A stretch of DNA of 64,000 nt from Sphingobacteriales bacterium (GCA_016708305.1 JADJGB010000008.1:868001-932000); one strand, 5' to 3'; numbered from the stretch's first letter, positions 1 through 10,108 are shown. Numbers and translations are program-made. The notes: generated by a model from the letters alone, not told the origin.

Positions 1-130
1 AAGTGCTATTTTGCACAGAGGCAATAACGATGGCCAAAACAATGGGCATGATGAACATTAATGCAAGACCAACTCGATCGCGAATTAAAATTCTCCAGTC
101 CTTTTTAATACTTGCCCAAAGTTTAGCCAC
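1..130 (-). CDS. ABC-2 type transporter permease, N-terminal fragment
   Basis: Only the first 43 or so residues lie in the window; the gene runs off the left edge. The reading begins at a GTG (130) and gives a short basic N-terminus (KLWASIKKDWRILIRDR) followed by a hydrophobic segment (LALMFIMPIVLAIVIASV). That is the usual start of an ABC-2 family permease, the membrane half of an ATP-driven exporter, with a cytoplasmic amphipathic helix before the first membrane span. It lies just downstream of cysS on the same strand, with a 48 bp gap. The substrate cannot be told from this piece. Confidence 0.6.
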   Translation of the reverse strand, partial: MAKLWASIKKDWRILIRDRVGLALMFIMPIVLAIVIASVQNST

Positions 131-178
131 TATAATACAATTTTTTTGTTGAAGGATCCTGAAATAAATATTGATCGG

Positions 179-1681
179 TTATTGAATACTCCAACTCATC
201 GTTCCATCCTTTTCGTCCTTTAAAGAAATACCAATGGACTGAAGTTGATTTCTAATTTTATCTGAAGTAACAAAGTCTTTTCGGCTGCGTGCCTCTTTTC
301 TGATTTCTATCAACAAATTCATTACTTCCTTCAGTTTTTCATTATCTGCTTCTGTTACTGATTGCAGACCGCAAATATCTAAGAGAAACAATTTCAATTG
401 AGTGGAAAGCAAATTAAAGGTGTCAACCGATAAGGCATTAAAAGGAACCGTTTTATCTTTAATACCATTGATTATTGGTGCCAATTCAAAAATATTAGCC
501 AATACCTTTGCGGTGTTAAAATCATCATTAATAAACTCTTCCAATTCCATTACCAGCCTTCTTACCTTTGCATCTAAGTCTCCATCACCGGCATTATCCG
601 TCAGTTCGCCTTCTCTTTCTTTAAGTTTTAACATATTTTCATAGGCATCAAAGAGTCGTTTCAAACCTTTTTCTGATGCCTGCAAAGCTTCATTACTAAA
701 ATCGAGTGTACTGCGATATTGGCTTTGTAAAATAAAAAACCTCACTACCATCGGATGAAAGGCCTGACTCAGAAGGGGATGGTGGCCACTAAACAATTCG
801 GTCAATTTGATCACGTTGTTATAGCTCTTACCCATCTTGCGCCCGTTGATGGTAATCATATTGTTATGCATCCAGTACTTAACCGGAGCAGTATGATTAC
901 ATATAGTGCTTTGTGCAATTTCACTCTCGTGATGCGGAAATTGCAAATCCATTCCTCCGCCATGAATGTCAAACTGCTTGCCCAGATACTTTGTAGCCAT
1001 TGCCGAGCACTCAATGTGCCAACCGGGAAATCCTTCGCCCCAGGGACTTTGCCAGCGCATAATATGCTGTGGCGGAGCTGCTTTCCACAAGGCAAAATCA
1101 GCAGCATCTCTTTTCTCTTCCTGCCCTTCCAGCTCTCTGGTAGTTTCCAGTAGGTCTTCAATCTTTCGTCCACTCAACTTTCCGTAATCATATTTGGAAG
1201 CATATTTTTTTACATCAAAATACACGGAGCTATTAGATTCATAAGCAAAACCTTCTGCCAACAGCTTTTTAATCATTTCTATCTGCTCCACTATATGACC
1301 TGTAGCAGTAGGTTCGATAGAAGGTTCTATGTTATTGAACTGCTTCATCGCCCAGTGAAAAAGATTGGTGTATTTTTGCACCAGTTCCATCGGCTCTAAT
1401 TTTTCAAGCACTGCTTTACTCGAAATTTTATCCTCTGCCTCGCGTCCTTCTTCTTCAAAATGACCTGCATCGGTAATATTTCTTACATATCTTACCTTAT
1501 AACCCAAATGGCTCAAATAGCGATATACCACATCAAAAGTTACATAAGGTCTGGCATGCCCCAGATGGCTCTCCCCGCTAACCGTGGGACCGCACACATA
1601 CATTCCAACATAGCCTGGCGTTATTGGTTCGAATGTCTCTTTTTGTCTGGTTAATGAATTATATATTTTCAAATCACTCAT
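179..1681 (-). CDS. cysS: Cysteine--tRNA ligase
   Basis: Charges tRNA-Cys with cysteine in the cytoplasm. The 500-residue protein has the usual length for the family. It shows the zinc-site Cys30 in the VCGPTV motif, the class I HIGH signature as HLGH (residues 39-42), the WHIECSAM zinc-ligand block, and the KMSKS loop as KMGKS near residue 280. The ATG at 1681 is well supported because the N-terminus aligns with the family pattern of an I-Y-N-S-L-T strand. A TAnnTTTG promoter element lies 26 bases upstream. The frame is intact, unlike many neighbours. Confidence 0.97.
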   Translation of the reverse strand: MSDLKIYNSLTRQKETFEPITPGYVGMYVCGPTVSGESHLGHARPYVTFDVVYRYLSHLGYKVRYVRNITDAGHFEEEGREAEDKISSKAVLEKLEPMELVQKYTNLFHWAMKQFNNIEPSIEPTATGHIVEQIEMIKKLLAEGFAYESNSSVYFDVKKYASKYDYGKLSGRKIEDLLETTRELEGQEEKRDAADFALWKAAPPQHIMRWQSPWGEGFPGWHIECSAMATKYLGKQFDIHGGGMDLQFPHHESEIAQSTICNHTAPVKYWMHNNMITINGRKMGKSYNNVIKLTELFSGHHPLLSQAFHPMVVRFFILQSQYRSTLDFSNEALQASEKGLKRLFDAYENMLKLKEREGELTDNAGDGDLDAKVRRLVMELEEFINDDFNTAKVLANIFELAPIINGIKDKTVPFNALSVDTFNLLSTQLKLFLLDICGLQSVTEADNEKLKEVMNLLIEIRKEARSRKDFVTSDKIRNQLQSIGISLKDEKDGTMSWSIQ

Positions 1682-1707
1682 GAAAATCCTGTGGTTTTGT
1701 GAAGTTG

Positions 1708-1715
1708 CAAAAATA
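1708..1715 (-). promoter_or_regulatory. Bacteroidota -7 promoter element for cysS
   Basis: Read on the minus strand the sequence is TATTTTTG, matching the TAnnTTTG -7 consensus known from Bacteroides, 26 bases before the cysS ATG. No convincing -33 TTTG box is visible. Inferred from sequence only. Confidence 0.45.
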
Positions 1716-1736
1716 ACGGAATTAAAACCTTTTCAG

Positions 1737-2856
1737 CTATTTAGCTTCCTGAATCAAATCAAAATCACTGATCAGCATGAAGTGGTCCGAATAATTGGAC
1801 AAAACTCGTTTATATTGCTGCAAACGAAAATTGTTATCATAGAAGAAATAATCAATTCTTAAGGTGGGAGATATGCTGCTGAAAGTACGCCCGATACCAA
1901 ATCCCCTTTTCAAAAAAGCGTCATTCAGTTTTCCTCTTACCTGATGGTAGGTATAAGAGTTAGGCACATCGTTCAAGTCGCCGGTGAAAACAACCGGATA
2001 AGGGCTGTTTTTCATGATATCGTTTACCATATCTGCCTGAACACTCCTCTGCCTGATGGCAAAAGACAATTTGGAAAAAATGTGTGGGAAATTTCCCCAA
2101 AAACTCTTTCCGCCTTTCAATTCCTCGATTTTTGAAATGTCCTCTTTTTTAAACTGGTTGGACTGCAAATGGGTGGTATAAATTCGAATCATTTTTCCAC
2201 CTCGCTTAATATCTACAAAGACTAAGGCTTCCGGTAGCGTAGGTCTTGGAAAGCGCACTGTACCACTGTCAATAATCGGGAAACGGCTAAAAATTACATT
2301 CCCGCTGTTCAATGGATTTCCATCCCGAAAATGAGGAAAATAATAAAAAGGGTAATTCAAACCCTTTCCAATCGCTATTATATTATTATACCAGTCTGCA
2401 TTGGGAGATGAAGCAAACTCCTGAAGGCAAAGGATATCTGCATCTGTTTTTTTATCTGTTGCAACATTTTGTATCTGGCCCGACTGCCCGGATTGTTATT
2501 TTTCTTCTGCTCAATAAAACGGGCAACATTCCATGTAACTATGCGAATGTCTTTTGATTCTTTGTTTCAACAAATTCTGAATTTACATTAAAAGCGAAGA
2601 AATGCACTATTTCGCGGCCTCCCAGAATGATGGCAATTGCAGATATCAAAGCCCATTTGCGTTTAAAAAAAAACCACCAAACCATAAAGAACAAAACCAA
2701 CAGCAGTAAAAACGGAAAAGCCAAACCCAATAATGAAACTAATGGCAGTTGCTGTGGATTGAAATACCAGTTTAAACAGGCAAACAAAAAAACGGCTACC
2801 ATTATGATATTTATAACAAATAAAACCTTGTTACTTATTTTAGCAAATAATCCCAC
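1737..2856 (-). CDS. Membrane-anchored endonuclease/exonuclease/phosphatase family protein (two frame breaks)
   Basis: The three reading-frame pieces join into one protein of about 373 residues if one A is restored at two homopolymers (minus-strand A runs at 2561-2563 and 2447-2453). Residues 1-95 hold about three membrane spans. The rest is the EEP fold: TWNVARF, LQEF, a THLQSNQF strand, the FTGDLND metal-binding motif and a C-terminal SDH. EEP proteins cleave phosphodiesters or phosphomonoesters of nucleic acid, lipid or inositol substrates; the anchored Bacteroidota type has no settled substrate. The catalytic domain probably faces the periplasm, which is inference from topology. The breaks look like sequencing errors because every family motif survives across them. 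Confidence 0.8.
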
Positions 2857-3035
2857 ATTGTAAAATTAAAAAACTATCATAAACCATTCTCTCTAATTTA
2901 GTTTTAATTGAAAATTATTAACGAAAAACAAGTAATGTAACAGCTAACCAATATACTTCAACAAATCTCCTGTATCTTAGCAGAAATTATTTTAATACCA
3001 ATAATAACTTTTTTTGAAAAATGTAATCTATTATT

Positions 3036-3635
3036 ATGTTAAATCCTTACAAAATTCTTTTTATTGCATTGTTAGCCACAATTTATTCCTGCAGCCCAAA
3101 GATTGCCCCTATTTTCAATGGCAAAAACCTTGATGGATGGGCAATCCATGGTACCGAAAAATGGTATGTTGACAAAGGTGAATTAGTTTGCGAAAGCGGC
3201 CCCGATAAGCAATACGGCTATCTATCTACCAACAAAACCTACAAAAATTTTGAGTTTGCGGTAGATTTTAAGCAGGAAGCCAATGGAAATAGCGGTGTAT
3301 TTTTCCGTTCGTCCATTGAGGGTGTAAAAATCAGCGGTTGGCAGGTGGAAGTAGCGCCACTTAACCAGCACACCGGCGGTATATATGAGTCTTATGGACG
3401 CGGTTGGTTGATAATACCCAAGCCTGAAGATGAAAAATGGTTGAAACAGGGAGAATGGAATAATTTAAAGATTAAAGTGATTAATGACGAAGTTACTACC
3501 TGGCTCAACGGGCATGAAATGATACACCTCAAAGATGCCAAAATAGGGTCAGGCAACGGCTTTATTGCTTTACAAATTCATGATGGAGGCGGCATAAAAG
3601 TAAGATGGAAAAACTTTAAGGCAAAAGAATTGTAG
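3036..3635 (+). CDS. DUF1080 (3-keto-disaccharide hydrolase family) lipoprotein
   Basis: A 199-residue secreted lipoprotein. The lipobox IYSC ends the signal peptide at Cys19. The mature part starts with the family signature FNGKNLDGW and continues as a concanavalin-like beta-sandwich (NSGVFFRS, GGIYE, GEWNNLKIKV, the closing W-K-NFKAKEL). DUF1080 members are surface or periplasmic sugar-binding proteins, some acting as 3-keto-glycoside hydrolases. It stands alone, with a 170 bp gene-free leader and a strong terminator after it. No co-transcribed partner is visible, so the substrate is unknown. Confidence 0.85.
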   Translation: MLNPYKILFIALLATIYSCSPKIAPIFNGKNLDGWAIHGTEKWYVDKGELVCESGPDKQYGYLSTNKTYKNFEFAVDFKQEANGNSGVFFRSSIEGVKISGWQVEVAPLNQHTGGIYESYGRGWLIIPKPEDEKWLKQGEWNNLKIKVINDEVTTWLNGHEMIHLKDAKIGSGNGFIALQIHDGGGIKVRWKNFKAKEL

Positions 3636-3670
3636 GATTGTCAAAGTGCGATTTTCCACAGTGTATCTTT

Positions 3671-3702
3671 AGCCCTGAAACCATTTTTCTCAGGGCTTTT
3701 TT
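3671..3702 (+). terminator. Rho-independent terminator after the DUF1080 gene
   Basis: Perfect 8 bp stem AGCCCTGA / TCAGGGCT (3671-3678 with 3690-3697), an 11-base loop, then a run of T. It lies 36 bases after the stop. Confidence 0.85.
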
Positions 3703-3861
3703 ATAATTTTAATTGATAAGGACAACCTCTTCAAATAGCAAAAAACCTGTTCCTTGTAATGATAATATTTTCAGGTTTTCAAAAATCCTGATTGTATATT
3801 GCAGGCTCTTTTGATTGATATTAAATTTTTCTTACTTTTAATAGAGATTTGAAAATAATTT

Positions 3862-5394
3862 ATGGCATCAATAATTGATCTGAAAATTCCCAAACCACTC
3901 GCCACTGCCTTACGATTGCCTGTTAGCAATCCTAAGAGCCAGCAAAAAAAAGTGTTGAAAAAACTCTTAAAAAAGGCAAAATTTACTGAGTTTGGTCAGA
4001 AATATCATTTTGACGATGCACTTTTCAACAAAAATATCGAAAAACGCTTTCAGGAACTGGTTCCCGTTCATGACTATAACAGCATATATAACCAATGGTG
4101 GAAAAAAACACTTGACGGCAAGTCTGATGTTACCTGGCCGGGCAAAATTAAATATTATGCCTTGAGCTCGGGCACTTCAGAAGCAGCCAGTAAATACATC
4201 CCCATCACCAGCGACATGCTGCGAAGTAACACAATAAATTATATCAGGCAGGTAATGAGTGTTTTTTCGTATCAGGATGCCAATATCATGTCGCTTACCA
4301 AGGGATTTTTGATGTTGGGCGGAGCTACCAATCTGGAAAGAGGAAAAGCCGGTTGGTATGCAGGCGATTTAAGCGGTATTCTGGCAAGAAAAAGGCCATT
4401 CTGGTTTCAAACATTTTACAAGCCGGGTGGCAGAATTGCCGCCATGAAGGACTGGAGCCAAAAGTTAAACGAAATAGTAGAACATGCACAGGACTGGGAT
4501 ATTGGCTGCATTGTAGGCGTTCCGGCCTGGTGTCAGATGTGTATGGAAATGATTATAGAGCATTATAAACTGGAAACCATACATGACATCTGGCCAAATT
4601 TTGGCATTTTTGTACATGGTGGCGTTGCTTTTGAACCTTATAAAAAATCATTTGAAAAATTGCTGGCAAAGCCGATCACCTATGTTGAGAATTACTTATC
4701 CAGCGAAGGTTTTATCGGATACAAAATGAAAGAAAATACGCAAGGAATGCAGCTAATCACCAACAATAATATTTTCTTTGAATTTGTTCCTTTTGATAGT
4801 AAAAACTTTGATTCGGATGGCAATATTGTTAAAAAACCGGATGCCAGACTGATTGATGAAGTGGAAGTGGGTAAAGATTATGCCCTGCTGATGAGTACCA
4901 ATGCCGGTAGTTGGCGGTATCTGATAGGCGACACCATACGGTTTTTGAATACGGAATCATGCGAAATATTAATCACCGGTCGCATTAAACACTTTTTGAG
5001 TCTGGTGGGCGAACATTTAAGTGTGGAAAATATGAATCGGGCTATTGAAGAAGCAAATGATCATTTTAATATTTCTATACCAGAATATACTGTAGTTGGA
5101 TTTCCTTTCAATAACCTTTTTGCCCATAAATGGTATATCGGCACTAACAATACTGTCGATCCTGAAGCGCTAAAGGTTTTTATAGACGAAAAATTAAAGT
5201 CTATTAACGATGATTACGCTACAGAGCGTACCAGTGCACTCAAAGAAGTTTTTATTGAAATTCTGCCTGAAGAGCAGTTTTTGAAATTTATGGAATTAAA
5301 AGGAAAATTAGGCAGCCAGCACAAATTTCCTCGGGTAATGAAGGGAAAAATGCTGGAGGACTGGAATAAATTTCTTGCCGATGGAAAAATTTAA
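3862..5394 (+). CDS. GH3 auxin-responsive promoter family protein (acyl-adenylating enzyme fold)
   Basis: A 510-residue cytoplasmic protein of the GH3 family, named for plant auxin-response proteins and unrelated to glycoside hydrolase 3. Plant members adenylate a carboxylic acid and join it to an amino acid. The phosphate-binding motif is visible as SSGTSEAASKYIP (about residues 103-115), followed by the YLSSEGFIG block and the GRIKHFLSLVGEHLS hinge. Length is normal. Bacteroidota homologues are common but their substrate is not established. It is followed at 37 bp by the LysE gene on the same strand, possibly co-transcribed. Confidence 0.85.
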   Translation: MASIIDLKIPKPLATALRLPVSNPKSQQKKVLKKLLKKAKFTEFGQKYHFDDALFNKNIEKRFQELVPVHDYNSIYNQWWKKTLDGKSDVTWPGKIKYYALSSGTSEAASKYIPITSDMLRSNTINYIRQVMSVFSYQDANIMSLTKGFLMLGGATNLERGKAGWYAGDLSGILARKRPFWFQTFYKPGGRIAAMKDWSQKLNEIVEHAQDWDIGCIVGVPAWCQMCMEMIIEHYKLETIHDIWPNFGIFVHGGVAFEPYKKSFEKLLAKPITYVENYLSSEGFIGYKMKENTQGMQLITNNNIFFEFVPFDSKNFDSDGNIVKKPDARLIDEVEVGKDYALLMSTNAGSWRYLIGDTIRFLNTESCEILITGRIKHFLSLVGEHLSVENMNRAIEEANDHFNISIPEYTVVGFPFNNLFAHKWYIGTNNTVDPEALKVFIDEKLKSINDDYATERTSALKEVFIEILPEEQFLKFMELKGKLGSQHKFPRVMKGKMLEDWNKFLADGKI

Positions 5395-5430
5395 CCGCTG
5401 TATTGACAAATATTTATTTACTTTGATGCA

Positions 5431-6066
5431 ATGATTGAGGCCTTATTAAAAGGAATTGGATTGGGCTTTGTTTTAAGTTTGGCTATGGGGCCAATTTTGT
5501 TTTCCATAATCAAGCACAGCATTAATGTAGGCCATAAAGGAGGTCTTGCCTTTGTATCAGGCGTATCCGCATCCGACTTTTCACTGGCTTTCATCAGCAA
5601 TGTTTTTTCGGCATTATTTGAAGCAATCAGCAGCCATAAGCAACTTATAGGAATTTCGGGAAGTGTATTTTTGATGATAATTGGCATTTATTTTTTGTTT
5701 TTTAAAAAGGTAAAATTTACCCGGAGAGGAAAACTCGTTGATACTCCTTTCAGGAAAAGAGACTATCTGAAAATGTTTCTTTCCGGATTCTTTATGAACA
5801 CTTTAAACCCTTCCGTTATACTTTTTTGGCTCACGTCTTCCACAACCTTTATTAACCATACCATTCAGGAAAGGATTGTGTTATTTTTGGTATGTCTGCT
5901 CATTGTCCTTAGCGCAGATATTACCAAGGTAATGCTGGCAGGGAAAATAAGAAATAATTTGACGCCTCGTAATATATTATATATCAACAGGTTAAACGGT
6001 ATTATCTTAATTGCTTTTTCAATAGCTTTAATCTGGGGTTTGCTGATTTATAAATTTCCTGCTTAA
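5431..6066 (+). CDS. LysE family translocator
   Basis: A 211-residue inner-membrane protein with six likely membrane spans, the size and topology of the LysE/RhtB amino-acid exporters. The N-terminus GIGLGFVLSLAMGPI is the family's first helix with its G-P motif, and NTLNPSVILFWL matches the conserved N-P in the middle of the family. It exports amino acids or related small molecules; the substrate cannot be read from sequence. It sits between the GH3-type protein and mtgA, all on the same strand with gaps under 50 bp. Confidence 0.85.
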   Translation: MIEALLKGIGLGFVLSLAMGPILFSIIKHSINVGHKGGLAFVSGVSASDFSLAFISNVFSALFEAISSHKQLIGISGSVFLMIIGIYFLFFKKVKFTRRGKLVDTPFRKRDYLKMFLSGFFMNTLNPSVILFWLTSSTTFINHTIQERIVLFLVCLLIVLSADITKVMLAGKIRNNLTPRNILYINRLNGIILIAFSIALIWGLLIYKFPA

Positions 6067-6113
6067 TAATTATTTTCTTTTTTGCCAAAGGCTTCCTTAT
6101 ATTGCATTTGATA

Positions 6114-6806
6114 ATGAAAAGTATGTTTTTATCAATATGGAGGTTTTTTAAGAGGCTGGCGCTTTTCCTGATTATTGCTCAATTTGTGTATATTATTGCT
6201 TTAAAATGGGTAAATCCTCCCATAACTGCCACTCAGATTGTGAGCCTGATAAAAGGAGACGGATTACAAAAGGCCTACATACCCCTGAACGAGATGTCTC
6301 AAAATGCAAAACTTGCTGTTATTGCATCGGAAGACCAGTTATTTCCTGATCATAACGGATTTGACTGGAAAAGTATTCAAAAGGCAATGGAATACAACCA
6401 ACGAAAACCAGGCAGGGTGCGTGGAGCAAGTACCATCAGCCAGCAAACAGCCAAGAATGTTTTCTTATGGCAGGGCCGCAGTTGGATAAGAAAAGGCCTG
6501 GAAACTTATTTTACAATAATGATAGAAAAGCTTTGGGGCAAAAGAAGGATTTTGGAAGTATATCTTAATGTTGCCGAAACAGGCAGGGGTATTTTTGGTA
6601 TCGAGCAGGCGGCTCAAACCTATTTTAAAAAACCTGCCCGAGAATTGTCTGCTCAGGAGGCGGCAGCAATAGCGGCAGCCCTCCCTAATCCTGTGAAATA
6701 CAATGTAAAACCCATATCGCCCTTTGTAGCTGCCAGAAGCAAAAAAATAATGCAACAAATGAATTTTATTCGTCCGGACAGGGATGTGCAGGCAATTATT
6801 GATTAA
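6114..6806 (+). CDS. mtgA: Monofunctional biosynthetic peptidoglycan transglycosylase
   Basis: Polymerises lipid II into glycan strands at the periplasmic face of the inner membrane. One N-terminal membrane anchor (ALFLIIAQFVYIIAL) leads into the GT51 domain with the catalytic-Glu motif ASEDQLFPDHNGFD, GASTISQQTAKN, the RKGLETYFTIMIE block and ILEVYLN. No transpeptidase domain follows, so it is the monofunctional type (about 230 residues). I take the ATG at 6114 rather than the TTG at 6102. It ends convergently, 11 bp inside the neighbouring kinase gene. Confidence 0.93.
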   Translation: MKSMFLSIWRFFKRLALFLIIAQFVYIIALKWVNPPITATQIVSLIKGDGLQKAYIPLNEMSQNAKLAVIASEDQLFPDHNGFDWKSIQKAMEYNQRKPGRVRGASTISQQTAKNVFLWQGRSWIRKGLETYFTIMIEKLWGKRRILEVYLNVAETGRGIFGIEQAAQTYFKKPARELSAQEAAAIAAALPNPVKYNVKPISPFVAARSKKIMQQMNFIRPDRDVQAIID

Positions 6807-7350
6807 TTAATATCTTATCTAGTGCATCAATCGCAATTTGAAGCCGCTGTTCATAGCCTCCGTGTACATCTATCCAGGGTGTGGACTGGTTAATCATAAT
6901 ATCCTTATAAATTCTGTACAATTTTTCGCGGGTCTCCAAGTCAGGATATTCTCTCAGCTCGTCTTTCACCCAGGGTAAATCTACATTGCACAATAAATAT
7001 AAATCATATTGGCGATTCACGATTTCGTTCAGCACAAATGGATGGCATTTGTCAAATACAAACTCACACCACACTTTCATTACATACATATCTGTATCAA
7101 TGAAAAGCGGTTTGGGCGATATGCCCTTATCTTCCTCTGTAAGTTCTTTGGCAAAATGATCTTCGAGTTCAATCTGGCCTTTGGCAATGGTCAGCAGGTT
7201 ATCAAACGAATAATCTGTGCCGTGTTTCGACAAAAATTCCCGTGCATACTCAGGCACCCAATCTGTATTATAGTGTTTGGCCAAAAGTTCACTCAAGGTA
7301 CTCTTTCCCGTACTTTCAGGACCGATTAGCACAATTTTTTTAACCATCAT
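6796..7350 (-). CDS. NadR-type ribosylnicotinamide kinase (AAA family ATP-binding protein)
   Basis: A 184-residue P-loop kinase matching the C-terminal kinase domain of NadR: Walker A GPESTGKST (residues 10-18), the EYARE motif, the FIDTD Walker B region and the LRE arginine region. It lacks the N-terminal NMN adenylyltransferase and DNA-binding parts of enterobacterial NadR. It should phosphorylate nicotinamide riboside to NMN in the cytoplasm. The start overlaps the end of pnuC by 11 bp, so importer and kinase are translationally coupled in one salvage operon. Family-based function, well supported by context. Confidence 0.87.
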   Translation of the reverse strand: MMVKKIVLIGPESTGKSTLSELLAKHYNTDWVPEYAREFLSKHGTDYSFDNLLTIAKGQIELEDHFAKELTEEDKGISPKPLFIDTDMYVMKVWCEFVFDKCHPFVLNEIVNRQYDLYLLCNVDLPWVKDELREYPDLETREKLYRIYKDIMINQSTPWIDVHGGYEQRLQIAIDALDKILINQ

Positions 7351-7975
7351 TTTTCAGTTTAATAGCCTTACGCCGCCATTCAGATAGCCCCCAGAAGGCT
7401 ATAATCAATAATATGAAATAATAAACACTGGTAAACACCAGGCCCTTTACAAAATACAGCGGCACCGAACAAATATTGGTTGCAATCCACCAATACCAGC
7501 TTTCTACCTTCTTTTTGGCCATCAACCACATACCCGTGAAGGCTGTGGATGATGCCAACGCATCGGCCCAGGGGATGGCTCCGGTGGCAAAGCCTTTTTT
7601 AAGATAAGTAAGCGAAATAAAAATAAGGAGATAGAAAGCGAATAAAAATAACAACTGATAAATCCACTCTTTGGTTGTAGAAAATTTTATGTTCACCACT
7701 TGTTGCTGTTGTTGGTCTTTTTTGATCCAAAGAATCCATCCGTAAATGCTCATTACCGTGTAATAAAAATTAACCGAAGCCTCACCCAATAAATGGTATT
7801 TAAAACTCAGATAGATATAAATGGTTGTATTTATCAATCCAACAGGATATACCAGAATATTTTCTTTGCGACTGTACCACACGCTGGCAATACCCGAAAC
7901 AACCGAAATATATTCCAGCCAGGTGGTGTTGGCCATCCCTTCTAAAAACCTCTGAATAAATTCCTGCATGTTCAA
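7340..7975 (-). CDS. pnuC: Nicotinamide riboside transporter PnuC
   Basis: A 211-residue inner-membrane protein with about seven hydrophobic segments and the PnuC pattern: WLEYISVVSGIASVWYSRKEN at the start (family W-E), then GLINTTIYIYL, YTVMSIYGWILW (the substrate-site Y-G-W) and the late WYWWIATNICSVPLYF segment. PnuC lets nicotinamide riboside diffuse in, and phosphorylation by the overlapping kinase traps it. ATG codons at 7975 and 7969 are both possible. There is no TonB receptor or thiamine gene beside it, so thiamine (PnuT-type) transport is less likely. Confidence 0.9.
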   Translation of the reverse strand: MNMQEFIQRFLEGMANTTWLEYISVVSGIASVWYSRKENILVYPVGLINTTIYIYLSFKYHLLGEASVNFYYTVMSIYGWILWIKKDQQQQQVVNIKFSTTKEWIYQLLFLFAFYLLIFISLTYLKKGFATGAIPWADALASSTAFTGMWLMAKKKVESWYWWIATNICSVPLYFVKGLVFTSVYYFILLIIAFWGLSEWRRKAIKLKNDG

Positions 7976-8137
7976 TAGTGAAAAAAGTATGTTTATTGAT
8001 ATAGTGAGTAAAAATACTGATTATTGGAAATAATTCATCAAAACACACTTGATTACCTGACAATTAATACGCTTAAAATCAAACTGTTTACTGATTAATA
8101 TCATACTTTACCGGCTGTATATCAGGTAGGCTGGAGG

Positions 8138-8145
8138 TACCTTTG
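8138..8145 (+). promoter_or_regulatory. -7 promoter element for the hydrogenase operon
   Basis: TACCTTTG fits the TAnnTTTG consensus and lies 36 bases before the echA start codon, in the 206 bp divergent gap between pnuC and echA. A -33 box is not evident. It is the only good candidate for driving the six-gene operon. Confidence 0.5.
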
Positions 8146-8181
8146 TAGATACATATTTAATAATCATTAAATACAAACGAT

Positions 8182-10069
8182 ATGCCTCAGTTGATTGGAA
8201 GCCTATTTGTAATTCCTGCGATTGTCAGTTTCTTATTATTGTTTATTCCTAAGAAAGCAGCACGCCTTTTGACAATACTCACAGCATTTGTTTTATCTTT
8301 TATTTCACTTTATCTCTTTGGTATATCGGGCAATCAGCCAATCTCTTTCTCTGTTCCTCATTATGTTAATAAAATTGTAATTGTTGCCGACTTCCTGCTT
8401 TTGGCGTATATAATTGTTCAGGGCTTTTTACAAAGGAGTATTTTGGTATGGGTTTTGGCCGCCATTCAGGCTGGAGTATTAGGATATTTGGTCGCCAAAA
8501 TGCCGCATATCGAATTTCAACAGTTTTATGTTGACAAATTAAGCATTTTCATGTTTATTCTGGTGAACGTAGTTAGTGGTGTCATTGCTGTTTTTCTTTG
8601 AAATATATTGATCAGGAAAATTGCAGTGAATTTCGCAAAAAATATTTCCTTTCAACCATTTTCTGGTTTATGGCAGCCATGAACCTGCTGGCAGCTGCCG
8701 ATAATCTGGAGTATTTCTATTTCTTTTTTGAATTAACTACTTTAGCATCCTATCTGCTCATCCGATTTAGAAAAGACGAGGAGTCGAAGAAGAATGCCCT
8801 AACTGCACTGTGGATGAACCTGATCGGCGGTTTAGCTATTCTCGGGGCTATTGCTTATGCTATTTTTACACCCGGCTATGGTGTGCCTTCATTCAGCAGT
8901 TTATTGGCCAATGCTCCAACGGTGGGTATTATTCTGCCATTTGCACTTCTGGCAATTGCCGGTTTGATCAAAGGCGCTCAATACCCCTTCAGTAAATGGC
9001 TTATTGGAGCTATGGTAGCGCCAACACCTGTGAGCGCATTGCTGCACTCCTCTACCATGGTGAAGATTGCTCCATTTATTATCTTGAGAATTTCGCCAGC
9101 AATCAAAGGAACCAATGTAGGTTTGGTAATAATCGGCCTTACGGCTTTTGTATTTATTGCTGCTGCTATTGGCGCTTTGGCTCAAAATACTTTTAAAAAG
9201 TGCTGGCTCATTCTACCATTGCATTGTTGGCTCTGATGAGCTTAATGGCAGCAATTGGCTCTCCAGTGGCTGCTACTGCTGCATTAATGCTGATTTTCTT
9301 CCACGGATTGTCTAAGTGCCTGTTGTTCCTCAATGCAGGTGTGATGGAACAGGTATTCCACATGAAGCAAACCAGCGAAATGAGCCGGCTTGGCGAAATG
9401 GGGCCTTACACTACCTTAGTGGCAGCCGTAGGGTTCATGTCATTACTTCTTCCACCTTTTGGCGCTTTCATCGGTAAATGGTTCAGTATTGAAACTCTTG
9501 GTTTTTTAGGAACCGGGCTTCCAACCGCCGGACTGAAATTAGCTGGAGCGCTTATTCTGGTAGTAATAGCTTGTGGCAGTGCTGTTGCTGCACTTCTCTA
9601 TTTGAAAGTGTTGGGCGCAATGATTTCCCGAACCGGAGAAAGAGACAAAGTGAAATTTGAAAATATACATGCACTCTATCAGGCTCCTTTAAATTTTTTA
9701 TTGTATTCCATCCTGTTGTGTGCCATTTTCCTGCCATTGCTTATTCCGGCTTATTTCGCACCGGTGGCAGAAGATGCAATAAAATCAGAGATAGCAATTA
9801 ATATGAGCGGTTTTAATATGTTTATTGAAAACATAAAACTGCCTTTAATACCAATGCTGGCCACGCTGATTTTGTTGCCGATTGGGATTATTGTATCGTT
9901 ATTTGTACGTTTTAAAAATGTGGACAGGGCAAAAGAATATGCCTGCGGTGAAAAAGTGAATTACAATTTTTCATCATTTTATTTCTCAACTGACAGGGCA
10001 AATCCTTTTTTCGTTTATGCGGGAATACTGTTTTTTGTGGCAATTCTCTTTGTGGCATTTCTGATGTAG
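8182..10069 (+). CDS. echA: Ech-type hydrogenase proton-pumping subunit EchA (NuoL-like; two frame breaks)
   Basis: Three frame pieces join into one polytopic membrane protein of about 629 residues, the usual EchA length, when one T is restored at the T5 run 8591-8595 and one A at the A5 run 9195-9199. The core has the antiporter signature of complex I NuoL/M/N: the FELTTLASYLLI glutamate, then LAIAGLIKGAQYPFSKWL, AMVAPTPVSALLHSSTMV and the FFHGLSKCLLFL lysine helix. In Ech hydrogenase this subunit moves H+ or Na+ as electrons pass from ferredoxin to protons. It is first gene of the operon. The breaks fall in homopolymers and the flanking motifs are continuous, so assembly error is likelier than decay. 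Confidence 0.85.
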
Positions 10070-10108
10070 TATTTTAAATAATTTCTGATTAATGTAAAAT
10101 AAATTCAA

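Noticed and set aside
755..1187. Overlapping ORFs on both strands inside cysS
   Set aside because: They are shadows of the conserved cysS frame, have no family resemblance and no own promoter.
1610..1650. tRNA-like GGTTCGAAT word
   Set aside because: It is inside cysS and no cloverleaf or acceptor stem can be built around it.
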